39,992 bases of DNA from Candidatus Omnitrophota bacterium (GCA_016235185.1 JACRLT010000025.1:1-39992), one strand, 5' to 3'. Positions 24,522 through 33,790 are shown, counted from the first letter of the stretch. A program made the numbers and translations. The notes: a model not told the origin generated them from the letters alone.

Positions 24522-25775
24522 TTATTTCAACTTATTGACGAGATCTTTGAAAGTACGCCCGCGATGCTCATAGTCGGTGAACATATCAAAGCTCTTGCAC
24601 ATAGGGGAAAATAAGACCATCTCCCCTGCGCGTGCTTTATTGTAAGCTGCGCTGACAGCCTCCGGGAACGTCTTGACCTGTTCTATGGGCAAAACATCTT
24701 TCCAAGCCCTGGCAATGCGCTCGCTTGCCTCGCCCACCAGGACGACTTCCCTGATCTTCTCTCTGATCAGATCCTTTATCGAAGCAAAATCGCTGCCTTT
24801 GTCGCGGCCGCCCGCGATCAATACAGCTGACTTTTTGATATTCTTGAGCGCCCAGATCGTAGAATCGATATTTGTTGCCTTGGAATCATTTATAAACTCA
24901 ATACCGCCTAAATTCCTGACAAATTCCATGCGGTGCTCAACGCCCTTGAAATCCCTGAATACTTCCAAACAGGCCTCGCGCTTCAAACCCAATGCCTTGA
25001 CAACAGCCAGAGCAGCCATCTGATTCTGGTTAAATTCAGCCTCGGATGCGTCTTTATTGAAAAATATCACTTTAGCTTTTGTTTGCGGCGCGATCTCGCG
25101 CAAAAAACGGTCGCCATAATTTAAAACCAGGTAATCGCTTTCATCCTGATTCATGAAAATTCGTTTCTTCACTCCCAAATACTCTGCGACATTTGCATAG
25201 CGGTCCAGATGGTCCGGGGTAACATTCAAAATAACAGCCACCTTTGGATGAAAATTTTTGATAGTTTCCAACTGAAAGGAACTTACTTCGAGCGAGACAA
25301 GATCTTCTTTGCGGATATCCTGGACTTGCGAAGAAAAAGGCGTGCCGATATTACCCAATATATGCGCCCTCTTGCCGCAGGCCCTGACGATCTCTCCGAC
25401 CAATGTCGTGGTAGTTGTCTTGCCGTTAGTGCCTGTAATGGCGACGATGGGTGCCGGGCAGAAGTCAGCCGCAAGCTCTATCTCACTTACGACATCTATG
25501 CCCAGGCCCTGTGCCCATACAACAGGCTCACTGTCAGGCCGCACCCCCGGACTTATGACGACCAGATCCCTGCCATCGATGAAAGAACGAGAGTGCTCTC
25601 CCAATTCCACGGCTATTCCTCTATCCGATAACTTGGCAGCCGCCTCTTCCAACGCAGGCGTCCTGTTTTTCTCGGTAACACTGACGTGGGCGCCGAGAGA
25701 TTTCAGAAATTTGGCAGCAGCAATACCGCTGCGCGCAAGGCCTACAACCGTGATTTTTTTGTTTTGAACGATCAT
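24522..25775 (-). CDS. murD: UDP-MurNAc-L-Ala--D-glutamate ligase
   Basis: A 417-residue Mur ligase adding D-glutamate. Seen: ITVVGLARSGIAAAKFL (UDP site), ITGTNGKTTTTTLVGEI (P-loop), NVTPDHLDRY, FINDSKATN and LIAGGRDKGSDF, which are MurD-type blocks, and near the end FSPMCKSFDMFTDYEHRGRTF. The start is ATG 25775, overlapping the mraY stop by one base (TAATG); the longer frame to 25862 only reads mraY out of frame. The stop lies 11 bp from the large palindrome. Confidence 0.96.
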   Translation of the reverse strand: MIVQNKKITVVGLARSGIAAAKFLKSLGAHVSVTEKNRTPALEEAAAKLSDRGIAVELGEHSRSFIDGRDLVVISPGVRPDSEPVVWAQGLGIDVVSEIELAADFCPAPIVAITGTNGKTTTTTLVGEIVRACGKRAHILGNIGTPFSSQVQDIRKEDLVSLEVSSFQLETIKNFHPKVAVILNVTPDHLDRYANVAEYLGVKKRIFMNQDESDYLVLNYGDRFLREIAPQTKAKVIFFNKDASEAEFNQNQMAALAVVKALGLKREACLEVFRDFKGVEHRMEFVRNLGGIEFINDSKATNIDSTIWALKNIKKSAVLIAGGRDKGSDFASIKDLIREKIREVVLVGEASERIARAWKDVLPIEQVKTFPEAVSAAYNKARAGEMVLFSPMCKSFDMFTDYEHRGRTFKDLVNKLK

Positions 25776-26866
25776 TATCTTAACTTCAAAGTTGTCAAAG
25801 TAAAAAGAGCCAAAATAGCCGCGACGATCCAAAACCGCACTATCACCTTTGATTCCGGCCATCCCAGCATTTGGAAGTGGTGGTGCAGGGGTGCCATTTT
25901 AAAGATCCTTTTTTTGCGAAGCTTGAAAGATCCTACCTGCAGGATGACTGAAAGCGCTTCTATGACGAATATCCCTCCCACAATGACCAACAGGAGTTCC
26001 TTCTTGATAAAAACAGCCACAAGGCCTATGGCGCCGCCCAAGGCCAAAGAGCCTACGTCTCCCATAAAAACGGCTGCCGGATAACAATTAAACCATAAAA
26101 ATCCCAAACATGCCCCGATAATGGCAGCGCAGAAAACCGTAAGTTCCCCGACTCCGTCTATGTATGGGATCAATAAATACTGGCTGAAACGCAGGTGGCC
26201 GGACAAATAACTTAAGATGCCATAAGAAAAAGCTACCATCAAAAGGCACCCGGTAGCCAAACCATCAAGCCCGTCAGTAAGGTTAACAGCATTAGACGTG
26301 CCTACAATAATGAACATGACAAAAAAGATATAAAAAATACCCAGATCAAGTACGATATTTTTTAAAAAAGGCATATCTAATTTTGTTGAAATATCCGGGT
26401 CGAGGAACAGGATGGTCCCTACCACAAGGCCAAGCGTTATCTGGCCGATGAATTTAGCCCTCGCGCTCAAGCCCTTGGAACGCTTGGCGCAGATCTTGAT
26501 GTAATCATCCAAAAAACCGACAGCCCCTAACCAAAACACGGAAAGCAAAGAAATAATAACATATTTGTTTTTGACATCCGCCCAAAGAAAGGTAGACAGG
26601 ATGACCGAACCCACCATCATCAAACCACCCATGGTAGGCGTCCCCTGCTTGTGATGATGCAGATCGTAAAGCCCGCGGACCTCCTCTTTCTTGCGGACAT
26701 TCTCGCAAACGCGCAACTCGCCTAATTTTCTGATGACCCTCGGGCCAAAGAGGACGCAAATAAAAAATGTCGTCATCGCCGCCATGGCGGCGCGGAATGT
26801 GATATATTTAAAGACATTGAAACCGGCGAAAAGATCCCTTAGCGGATATAAAAGGTAATACAGCAT
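25775..26866 (-). CDS. mraY: Phospho-MurNAc-pentapeptide transferase
   Basis: A 363-residue polytopic enzyme that transfers phospho-MurNAc-pentapeptide to undecaprenyl phosphate, giving lipid I. Family motifs: TPTMGGL near 76, DDYIKICAKRSKGL near 120, NLTDGLDGLATG near 195, FMGDVGSLALGGAIG near 267 and HHHFQMLGWPE near 327. Length is typical. In front of its ATG lies the two-hairpin insertion at 26885-26968. Confidence 0.97.
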   Translation of the reverse strand: MLYYLLYPLRDLFAGFNVFKYITFRAAMAAMTTFFICVLFGPRVIRKLGELRVCENVRKKEEVRGLYDLHHHKQGTPTMGGLMMVGSVILSTFLWADVKNKYVIISLLSVFWLGAVGFLDDYIKICAKRSKGLSARAKFIGQITLGLVVGTILFLDPDISTKLDMPFLKNIVLDLGIFYIFFVMFIIVGTSNAVNLTDGLDGLATGCLLMVAFSYGILSYLSGHLRFSQYLLIPYIDGVGELTVFCAAIIGACLGFLWFNCYPAAVFMGDVGSLALGGAIGLVAVFIKKELLLVIVGGIFVIEALSVILQVGSFKLRKKRIFKMAPLHHHFQMLGWPESKVIVRFWIVAAILALFTLTTLKLR

Positions 26867-26988
26867 TTAAGTATTTTTTTCCTTAAATGACGACATAACT
26901 TACGGAACCTTACTAAGACGTAAGTTATTTGTCGGAATTTATCCCGCACCCGAAGGGTGTCGGGATCTATTTAAGTATTTTTTTCCTT
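26865..26988 (-). mobile_element. 84-bp two-hairpin element flanked by perfect 20-bp direct repeats
   Basis: ATTTAAGTATTTTTTTCCTT occurs exactly at 26865-26884 and 26969-26988. The left copy ends in the mraY start codon region; the right copy is the end of murF with its stop. Between them lie two hairpins: ATAACTTACG (26895-26904) with CGTAAGTTAT (26919-26928), extended by CGACA/TGTCG, and ATCCCGCACCC with GGGTGtCGGGAT (26941-26966). Without the insert, the murF stop and mraY ATG would read TAAATG. The simplest reading is insertion with target duplication, keeping both genes whole. No coding capacity. Confidence 0.75.
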
Positions 26989-28344
26989 TAGGGCGGCAAC
27001 GATCTTTTCCATCTGCATGGAACGTGACCCCTTAATAAGCACAACGTCGCCTTCCTTTATTGTTTTGTGTAAAAAATCCAGGACACTGGCACAGTTTTCG
27101 AAATGGAAGATGCAGGTCGCGCTCATACCGCCTTTTTTTGCGCTATCCGAAGCTGCTTTAGAAAATTGACCCATGGTAATAAGCATGTCTACCGGTTTTT
27201 TGGATACGTAATGTCCAAAATAAGCGTGGAACTCTTCTGATTTCTTCCCGAGTTCCAGCATGTCGCCCATAACAAGGATACGGCGGATGCCTTCTGTCTG
27301 ACGGCATAGGCAATCTATGGCGTGTTTCAAAGACTGTGGGTTTGAATTATAAGAATCATCAAAGACTATGCATTTGTTGAGCTTGATCTCCTTGAGCCGC
27401 ATATCCGGAGAATCGAAAGTCTCCGCCCTTTCCCTGATAGCATTAATGTCCATCCCGAACAAAAATCCGCAAGCGATAGCCGAAAGGGCGTTGGCGACAT
27501 TGTGGAGCGCGCAATGTTTGATCTCGATCTGGTGGACGCCGTTGAACAAAAAGGCAACGCTGTTATGTTTATACGTGATCTCGGTCGCCCTGAAATCGCA
27601 ATCATTGTTTATGCCATAGAAAAAAAACGGCTTAGACCGTATATGGCACAGCTTCCCCAGATAGATATCGCCTTTATTCAAAATAGCAATACCAGGATGC
27701 AGGAGATGTTTAACAAGGTCTATCTTTTCCTTATAGACGCCTTTTAGATCACCCAGGTATTCAAGATGCGCAGGTCCGATATTGGTGATGACGCCGATAT
27801 TAGGCTCGGCTATTTGGGCAAGTTGTTTTATTTCTCCGACACGGTTCGTGCCCATCTCTATGACACAGATGTCGTGTTTGGAATGGATCTCTAAAAGGGC
27901 CAGGGGCACACCTATCAGGTTATTCTGGGTGCCCTTATTCTTATGTACGCTGTATTTCGCCGAAAGTAACCACGCGATCATCTCTTTGGTCGTAGTCTTT
28001 CCGCTGGAACCGGTCACCGCAATAACGGGTATATCGAAACGCCTGCGATGAAAACGAGCGATAGCGCCTAAGCCTTTAGTAGTGTCAGGCACCTTGATGT
28101 ATGCAATATCTTTTTCGAATATATTTATCTTTGAAAGATTATCATAGACGATCGCCTTTGCGCCGCGGGCGACAGCATCAGGGACAAAATCGTGGCCGTC
28201 AAAATTTTTTCCGACAATAGCTATAAAGATCGCTCCGGGGGCAAGTGTGCGCGAATCAATTGATAAACTGCCAAAACGCTTGGGGGTTGCACCTGCAGAA
28301 AGTTGGCCCCCCGTAGCCTTTATTATATCTTCGATATTAAACAT
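26971..28344 (-). CDS. murF: UDP-MurNAc-tripeptide--D-alanyl-D-alanine ligase
   Basis: A 457-residue Mur ligase that adds D-Ala-D-Ala to complete the pentapeptide. Seen: SIDSRTLAPGAIFIAIVGKNFDGHDFV (N-terminal MurF/MurE type domain), VTGSSGKTTTKEMIAWLL (P-loop), HLEYLGDLKGVYKEK, FDDSYNSNPQSLKHAID and VMGDMLELG, which is MurF-typical. The start overlaps the murE stop by 8 nt. The final codons and stop are part of the 20-bp direct repeat at 26969-26988. Confidence 0.96.
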   Translation of the reverse strand: MFNIEDIIKATGGQLSAGATPKRFGSLSIDSRTLAPGAIFIAIVGKNFDGHDFVPDAVARGAKAIVYDNLSKINIFEKDIAYIKVPDTTKGLGAIARFHRRRFDIPVIAVTGSSGKTTTKEMIAWLLSAKYSVHKNKGTQNNLIGVPLALLEIHSKHDICVIEMGTNRVGEIKQLAQIAEPNIGVITNIGPAHLEYLGDLKGVYKEKIDLVKHLLHPGIAILNKGDIYLGKLCHIRSKPFFFYGINNDCDFRATEITYKHNSVAFLFNGVHQIEIKHCALHNVANALSAIACGFLFGMDINAIRERAETFDSPDMRLKEIKLNKCIVFDDSYNSNPQSLKHAIDCLCRQTEGIRRILVMGDMLELGKKSEEFHAYFGHYVSKKPVDMLITMGQFSKAASDSAKKGGMSATCIFHFENCASVLDFLHKTIKEGDVVLIKGSRSMQMEKIVAALKEKNT

Positions 28345-29815
28345 GTGATCCCAATTCGCCCAGGCATTTCAAAACAACCTCTTTGTCGTCAAAGGTGACG
28401 ATCTTATCCTTCGTGATCTGGTACGTCTCATGCCCCTTGCCTGCCACAAGGACGAAATCATCCTTATCCGCCATCATTAAAGCCCGACGTATAGCTGTCA
28501 GCCGGTCTATTTCAACCTCAAAATTCTTTGTGGCAATACCCGAGACAACTTCTGAACATATCGAGTGAGGTTCTTCACTGCGCGGATTGTCCGAAGTGAT
28601 TATGCAATAGTCGGAAAGTGCCGCTGCCACAGACCCCATCTTCGGCCTCTTGCCGCGATCCCTGTCACCGCCGCAGCCAAAAACCGTAATGATCCTGCCA
28701 TTATGTAGAATAGAACGTAAAGATTCAAGAACATTTTTCAATGCATCGTCCGTATGCGCGTAATCTATAAAGACGCTAAAGCCTTTCGCACTGTCTATCC
28801 TGTCAAGCCTGCCAGGCACTATCTCCACTGCCTGGATCGCTCGACGTATGACATCAGGGCTAAACCCTTGCGAGAAGCCGAACGCCACAGACGCCAGGAT
28901 ATTATAAATATTATGCTTTCCCACAAGCCGTGTCGCGATATCAATATCGTTATCAGGCGTCTTTATCGTTACCCTGCTGCCATCTTTTTCTATTGTTTGA
29001 CGGATAACACAAACGTCGCAATCGAGGAACCCATAACTGATCTTTTTGCCTTTTACGCTTTTGTAGAGGCGCAGGCCAAAACTATCGTCTGTATTTATGA
29101 TAAGGTTTGATTTTTTTTCGACATGATCAAAAAAAAGTTTTTGTTTGGCGTCAAAATACTCCTCCATGTCTTTATGGTAATCCAGGTGGTCCTGGGTAAG
29201 GTTGGTGAATATTGCTGCGCCAAAAATAATGCCAGCCACCCTCTCCTGATCAAGGGCGTGCGACGAGACCTCCATTGCCACATATTTGTTTCCGGCCTCT
29301 ATCATATCCCTTGCCAACTCATGCAATTCCAAAATGCCCGGAGTTGTATTGCCGGACGGAACATTTGTTTCTTTTATCCTGTAACCGATGGTGCCTATCA
29401 GGGCACACTTCTGGCCAGCGGCGTTTAATATGCTACGGACCAGATAAGATGTAGTTGTCTTACCGTTGGTGCCGGTAATGCCAACCCATTTTATATGTTC
29501 ATAGGGATACCCAAAAAAGGTATCGGCGATCTTCTTCAAAGAATCCTTGGAATCTTTTACTAAAATGAAAGGGGTTGGTATTTTCCCGCAGCCAATAAGG
29601 TCCCGATCCTCTGCAACAATCAGAGAGGCCTTTTTATCTGCGGCATCACGGATATATTGATGGCCATCCCGCATGGGCCCTCTGACCGCAACAAAAAGAG
29701 TCCCTCTTTTGACGTCCCTTGAGTCAGACGCAATAGTTTTAATCTCAATATCTTCCAGGCTGACGCCTCCGATATCCGAGATCTTTATACCTTTGAGCAA
29801 TTCCTTAGCGTTCAT
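28337..29815 (-). CDS. murE: UDP-MurNAc-tripeptide synthetase, meso-DAP type
   Basis: A 492-residue Mur ligase adding the third stem residue. Seen: IASDSRDVKRGTLFVAVRG (UDP domain), GITGTNGKTTTSYLVRSIL (P-loop), MEVSSHALDQERV, NLTQDHLDYH, and in the C-terminal domain TSDNPRSEEP. The DNPR motif is known to mark meso-diaminopimelate-adding enzymes, against lysine-adding ones. It overlaps ftsI by 11 nt and murF by 8 nt. Confidence 0.97.
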   Translation of the reverse strand: MNAKELLKGIKISDIGGVSLEDIEIKTIASDSRDVKRGTLFVAVRGPMRDGHQYIRDAADKKASLIVAEDRDLIGCGKIPTPFILVKDSKDSLKKIADTFFGYPYEHIKWVGITGTNGKTTTSYLVRSILNAAGQKCALIGTIGYRIKETNVPSGNTTPGILELHELARDMIEAGNKYVAMEVSSHALDQERVAGIIFGAAIFTNLTQDHLDYHKDMEEYFDAKQKLFFDHVEKKSNLIINTDDSFGLRLYKSVKGKKISYGFLDCDVCVIRQTIEKDGSRVTIKTPDNDIDIATRLVGKHNIYNILASVAFGFSQGFSPDVIRRAIQAVEIVPGRLDRIDSAKGFSVFIDYAHTDDALKNVLESLRSILHNGRIITVFGCGGDRDRGKRPKMGSVAAALSDYCIITSDNPRSEEPHSICSEVVSGIATKNFEVEIDRLTAIRRALMMADKDDFVLVAGKGHETYQITKDKIVTFDDKEVVLKCLGELGSHV

Positions 29816-31520
29816 ATGCCCTTGCCAAAACAGTGTTGCCTTTCCTATTGAATCCCATCTGACGGTATTTCAAGACATCTTCGGCGATAAATTTAAAAGC
29901 CGGAGCCGATACCACACCGCCGTAATAGTACGGCCGCGGTTCGTCAACGATCACAGCTATCGCGATCTCGGGGTTTTCCACAGGCGCGAATCCTATGAAC
30001 GACGCCATGAATTTTGAGTGGGAATAAGTGCCGTTAGACTCGACCTTCTGCGCTGTCCCGGTCTTTCCGCCAAAACGGTAAAATTTCGACTGTGCCAATT
30101 TCCCGGTTCCTGTCTCAACTACATTTGCCAGTATCTCACGCATCATCTTTGATGTCTCGATAGATACGGCATTTCGCACTACCTGGGGCTCAAAACTTTT
30201 AATGACCTCTCCTCTCTTGTCTATTATTTCACGCACTATAAACGGCTTCATGTAAACACCGTCATTTGCGATAGCGGCTATAGCGCTCGCAAGTTGTAGC
30301 GCTGTTACGCATACCTCCTGGCCTATCGGGACAGCGCCTACGGAGGTCTTTGACCATCTCGAAACCGGCTTCAATACCCCGGCCACCTCGCCTGGAAGCC
30401 CCGAAGAAGTCGTTACACCGAAGCCAAAAGCCTTTGCGTAATCATAAACGGGCTGGGCCCCGATCTTCTGCGCTATTTTTGTCGTGCCGATATTACTGGA
30501 TTGAGAGATAACCTCTTTAAAAGGCAGCAACCCATATGGATGAACATCGTGAAGAGTATGATTCGCAACTCGGTACTCGCCGTTTTCGCAAAATATCTTA
30601 TCTTCCGGAGTAAACTTCCCCGTATCAAGGGCAGCGCTGGCGGTTACGATCTTAAAAACAGAACCCGGCTCAAAAAAATCAGTCACGGCCCGGTTACGCC
30701 GCGCCTCCGTTGGATATTTGGAAGGTTCGTTCAAGTCCAATGTGGGACGGTTGGCCAGAGCAAGGATCTCCCCGGTCTTGACATCCACAACTACTATGGT
30801 CGCGCCTTTGGCGTTATATTTCTGATAGATCTTTTCTATCTCTCTTTCAGCGATATACTGGACCACCTGATCTATGGTCAATACTAAAGAATATCCATCC
30901 ACTGGAGGCTGCAACACATCGGAAAGCGCCAGATCCCTTCTGCGCGCATCGCGCAAAACAAACGTCCATCCCGGCGTACCTTTCAAATAAGAATCATAAT
31001 GCATCTCCAGTCCGTCTAAACCCACGTTGTCTATACCCGCAAAACCGATTGTCTGGCTGGCTAATCTTGAATTCGGGTACGATCGCTTGCTTTCCTTAAT
31101 AAAATAAAGACCGTCAAAATCCATTGCCCTTATCTCGTCCATTTTATCCATATCGAGCTTACGGGCAAGCCAGATAAACTGTTTTTGTCTCCCCAATCTC
31201 TCTAAGATAAAACTCTTCTCCAGGCCTAATACCTGGTTAAGCGATTCTGCCACCAGGTTGATATTTTTTACTTGAGGCGGAACAGCATACAAGGAAAATG
31301 TCGGGACATTGATGGCAAGCGGCCGCATCTGCCGGTCAAAGATCGAGCCGCGCTGCGGCTCAAGCTCTAAGTAATAGGTATGCTGTTTAGCCGCAAGTTT
31401 TAACAGGAAGGACGAACGAAAGAATTGGAAGAAAGCGAGTTTCCCTAAAAAGAAAAAAAGTAGTCCAATAAAAAGAACTAGGACTACCGAAAACCTTAAT
31501 AACTTAATTTTAGGTTGCAC
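29805..31520 (-). CDS. ftsI: Septal penicillin-binding protein FtsI (PBP3)
   Basis: A 571-residue class B transpeptidase of the divisome. One N-terminal membrane helix (about 10-30), RGSIFDRQMRPLA near 57, then the catalytic domain with SVFK (S287, K290), SSN in SQSSNIGTTKI and KTGTAQK. No PASTA domains follow, unlike Gram-positive Pbp2x. The start is GTG at 31520 with only a weak ribosome binding site (AGAAG); it lies 54 nt after ftsL. It cross-links septal peptidoglycan made by FtsW. Confidence 0.95.
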   Translation of the reverse strand: MQPKIKLLRFSVVLVLFIGLLFFFLGKLAFFQFFRSSFLLKLAAKQHTYYLELEPQRGSIFDRQMRPLAINVPTFSLYAVPPQVKNINLVAESLNQVLGLEKSFILERLGRQKQFIWLARKLDMDKMDEIRAMDFDGLYFIKESKRSYPNSRLASQTIGFAGIDNVGLDGLEMHYDSYLKGTPGWTFVLRDARRRDLALSDVLQPPVDGYSLVLTIDQVVQYIAEREIEKIYQKYNAKGATIVVVDVKTGEILALANRPTLDLNEPSKYPTEARRNRAVTDFFEPGSVFKIVTASAALDTGKFTPEDKIFCENGEYRVANHTLHDVHPYGLLPFKEVISQSSNIGTTKIAQKIGAQPVYDYAKAFGFGVTTSSGLPGEVAGVLKPVSRWSKTSVGAVPIGQEVCVTALQLASAIAAIANDGVYMKPFIVREIIDKRGEVIKSFEPQVVRNAVSIETSKMMREILANVVETGTGKLAQSKFYRFGGKTGTAQKVESNGTYSHSKFMASFIGFAPVENPEIAIAVIVDEPRPYYYGGVVSAPAFKFIAEDVLKYRQMGFNRKGNTVLARAYER

Positions 31521-31574
31521 TTCTAATTTTATCTATTAACGGATCAACCGAAAAACTGGTTAACCGGCAAACAA

Positions 31575-31955
31575 TCACTTAACGGTCTGGGCTTGAGCGG
31601 TTTTAGCCGCAAACCATGAAAGGCTAGCCAGGCGCTTAAAGACGGATTCCCCGTTAGTTTTAGCCAACCGCACTCCCGGGCTTGTTCCCCTGGGCTGGAG
31701 CCTGACAAGCTTATAGTCCCTTGCCATCTCAAAACCATCGCCTTTAAAGAAAAGTGCCTTATCGATATTAACGGGAGACTCCAGGCTCGAAAGCGTATAT
31801 TGTAACGCGATCTTGCGATCCATACAAGTCTCTAAAACTTTTTCTGCCGTTTTTAACCTATACCCAAGCTTGACGATCTCGGTCTGCTGAAAAACATAAA
31901 AAAGACACAGAACCGTACCTAAAGCTGTATAAAGGATCAAGCGTGAAGTCCTCAT
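31575..31955 (-). CDS. ftsL: FtsL-like divisome protein
   Basis: A 126-residue bitopic protein: short basic N-terminus, one membrane helix (LILYTALGTVLCLFYVFQQ, about 6-24), then a coiled-coil-like region (about 25-60, LGYRLKTAEKVLETCMDRKIALQYTLSSLESP). The sequence is too variable for a motif-based call; topology, size and place between rsmH and ftsI support FtsL. The start overlaps the rsmH stop by 4 nt (ATGA). The last 30 or so residues (alanine- and lysine-containing) are outside the usual FtsL length. Confidence 0.82.
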   Translation of the reverse strand: MRTSRLILYTALGTVLCLFYVFQQTEIVKLGYRLKTAEKVLETCMDRKIALQYTLSSLESPVNIDKALFFKGDGFEMARDYKLVRLQPRGTSPGVRLAKTNGESVFKRLASLSWFAAKTAQAQTVK

Positions 31956-32938
31956 TTTACCCTTTCGATGACCCTCATCTTGGCGGAGCGGGCGCGCGGG
32001 TTGTCCCTGATCTCATCCAGTGACGGCCTTAAAACTTTTTTAAATACCAAGCTAAAACGTCCAGTGCGGGCCAACTCACGGAAATTCTCTTTGGCTATTC
32101 TGTCTTCCAATGAATGGAACGTTATTGTGCAAATACGCCCCTTTTTATTCAATAATGAGGCTGCTTTCTTTAATCCTTCGTCGAACGCATCCAATTCCCT
32201 GTTGACCGCGATACGAAGCGCCTGAAATGTGCGAGTTGCGGGATGTATCTTATGGAACCTCGCCTTATACGGCAAGGCCCTTGTAACAAGTTCAGCCAGC
32301 TGTTTAGTAGTAGAAATGGGCGCTTTTTCCCTTGCCACAACTATGCTTCGCGCGATACGATGCGAAAATCTCTCCTGTCCAAACCTCCAAAGGATAGAAG
32401 AGATCTCTTCTTCAGTCAAGTTATTAAGAAGATCATACGCCGATATGAAGCTCTTTCTATCCATCCTCATATCCAACGGCCCCTCGGCCCTTATGCTAAA
32501 ACCCCGGGCCGCGTTTTCAAGCTGATAGCTTGATACTCCTAAATCAAATAAAACAGCGTCTACTCCGGCTATATCCAAACGCTCGAGTATCTTATCGAGA
32601 TTACGGAAATCGTCATGCGCGAACATGCAATGCCTTGCAAAAGGCCTCAAGTTCTCTTGGGCGATATTCAAGGCTTCTTCATCTTTATCGATACCGATGA
32701 ACTTTCCGGCCGGTAATATCCTCTCGATCATGCCGGCTGCATGGCCGCCAAGCCCCAGAGTTGCATCTACAACCGTCGAACCGCTCTTCAAATTCAGCAT
32801 CGACAGGACTTCTTGGGACATAACAGGCTTATGTATTATGTTTGACACGTCAGGCTCACCTTCTTGGCTCGCAGGATCATCGAGCAGCATACTTGCTGCT
32901 TCACCTTGACCTGCGAATAAATTGAATAGAAATGCCAT
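31952..32938 (-). CDS. rsmH: 16S rRNA (cytosine-1402 N4) methyltransferase
   Basis: A 328-residue SAM methyltransferase (old name MraW). Seen: HKPVMSQEVLSML, the SAM loop VVDATLGLGGHAAGM, FIGIDKDEEAL, LFDLGVSSYQLENAARGFSIRAEGPLDMRMD and the late TFHSLEDRIAK. The first about 35 residues before HKPVM are longer than usual and poorly conserved; an internal ATG at residue 17 (MLLDDPAS) is an alternative start, and neither has a clear Shine-Dalgarno. It is 21 nt after the pilZ gene. Confidence 0.95.
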   Translation of the reverse strand: MAFLFNLFAGQGEAASMLLDDPASQEGEPDVSNIIHKPVMSQEVLSMLNLKSGSTVVDATLGLGGHAAGMIERILPAGKFIGIDKDEEALNIAQENLRPFARHCMFAHDDFRNLDKILERLDIAGVDAVLFDLGVSSYQLENAARGFSIRAEGPLDMRMDRKSFISAYDLLNNLTEEEISSILWRFGQERFSHRIARSIVVAREKAPISTTKQLAELVTRALPYKARFHKIHPATRTFQALRIAVNRELDAFDEGLKKAASLLNKKGRICTITFHSLEDRIAKENFRELARTGRFSLVFKKVLRPSLDEIRDNPRARSAKMRVIERVK

Positions 32939-32959
32939 AGTTGGATTATAATTGCTTAA

Positions 32960-33328
32960 TTAAAAAAATAATTTCAGGATCCTCGAAACCGACATAAACC
33001 GCGGGTTCAAGATCGTGACACCTGTACGGTATCCTAAGAAATCAGTCTCTTTTGACCACACAACTCGGCCAAGGAGCTTCAAAGGGCCAAATCCGTCTGG
33101 GATCTCCAGCGAGATCTCAAAAATCGTGCCTGCCGCAAATGCGCAAGACGTAGCGATCCCCATACCGGAGCCACTGACATCTTTGACAAATGCGTCGAAT
33201 CTTTCACCGGTATTTACATTCTTGATATTGGTCTTTACATCGTAAAGAGGATTACGAAAAAATATCCTATTATCGGTTTTCACTACGGCAGACATGCGGC
33301 TCGAAAGATCTACTCCTGATTTCATCAT
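32960..33328 (-). CDS. PilZ-domain protein (c-di-GMP receptor type)
   Basis: A 122-residue protein. It carries both PilZ motifs: RxxxR as RIFFR (21-25) and DxSxxG as DVSGSG (50-55), at the spacing usual for c-di-GMP binding, followed by the beta-barrel pattern FEISLEIPDGFGPLKLLGRVVW. ATGATG start (33328) with GGAGGG 9 nt upstream. It sits between mraZ and rsmH, where most dcw clusters have nothing, and is in the same transcript. It may link cyclic di-GMP to wall synthesis or division (inference). Confidence 0.88.
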   Translation of the reverse strand: MMKSGVDLSSRMSAVVKTDNRIFFRNPLYDVKTNIKNVNTGERFDAFVKDVSGSGMGIATSCAFAAGTIFEISLEIPDGFGPLKLLGRVVWSKETDFLGYRTGVTILNPRFMSVSRILKLFF

Positions 33329-33345
33329 AAGATTTTTCCCTCCAT

Positions 33346-33786
33346 TTATAAATTCTCTATGAGTTTTTCCGCTGTGTCCTCAAAAGATTCAAGGTTAGTC
33401 TGATAGAATTCCTTCCACAGGTCTTTTGCCCAGATCTCTATACGGCTGGCCACTCCGATAATGACGACGTCTTTTTTGATGACCGCATAATCTTTTAAAT
33501 AACCCGGGATCAATATGCGCCCTTGTTTATCAGGGATGATCTCTACTGCTCCGGAAAAATAAAGACGGTTGAACTTGCGGGAATCCTGCTTAGTAAAAGA
33601 CATGGCTTTAAATTTTTGTTCCGCTGCCTTCCACTCTTCTTCGCCAAACATAAACAGGCACTTGTCCAAACCGCGCGTTATATAAAACTTCTCGATAAAA
33701 TTGCCCTTGGCAGCCTCACGAAGCCGCGAAGGCAATATCAAGCGCCCTTTATTATCGATGGAATGGTCGTATTCGCCGTAAAACAT
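33346..33786 (-). CDS. mraZ: Transcriptional regulator MraZ
   Basis: A 146-residue protein with two AbrB-like SpoVT repeats: GEYDHSIDNKGRLILPSRLRE at 4-24 and FSGAVEIIPDKQGRILIPGYLKD at about 77-99, both with the DxxGR pattern. MraZ forms rings and binds repeats in front of its own operon, acting as repressor or activator depending on the species. Four box-like sequences are indeed found just upstream. It is the first gene of the dcw operon. Confidence 0.96.
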   Translation of the reverse strand: MFYGEYDHSIDNKGRLILPSRLREAAKGNFIEKFYITRGLDKCLFMFGEEEWKAAEQKFKAMSFTKQDSRKFNRLYFSGAVEIIPDKQGRILIPGYLKDYAVIKKDVVIIGVASRIEIWAKDLWKEFYQTNLESFEDTAEKLIENL

Positions 33787-33790
33787 TATT

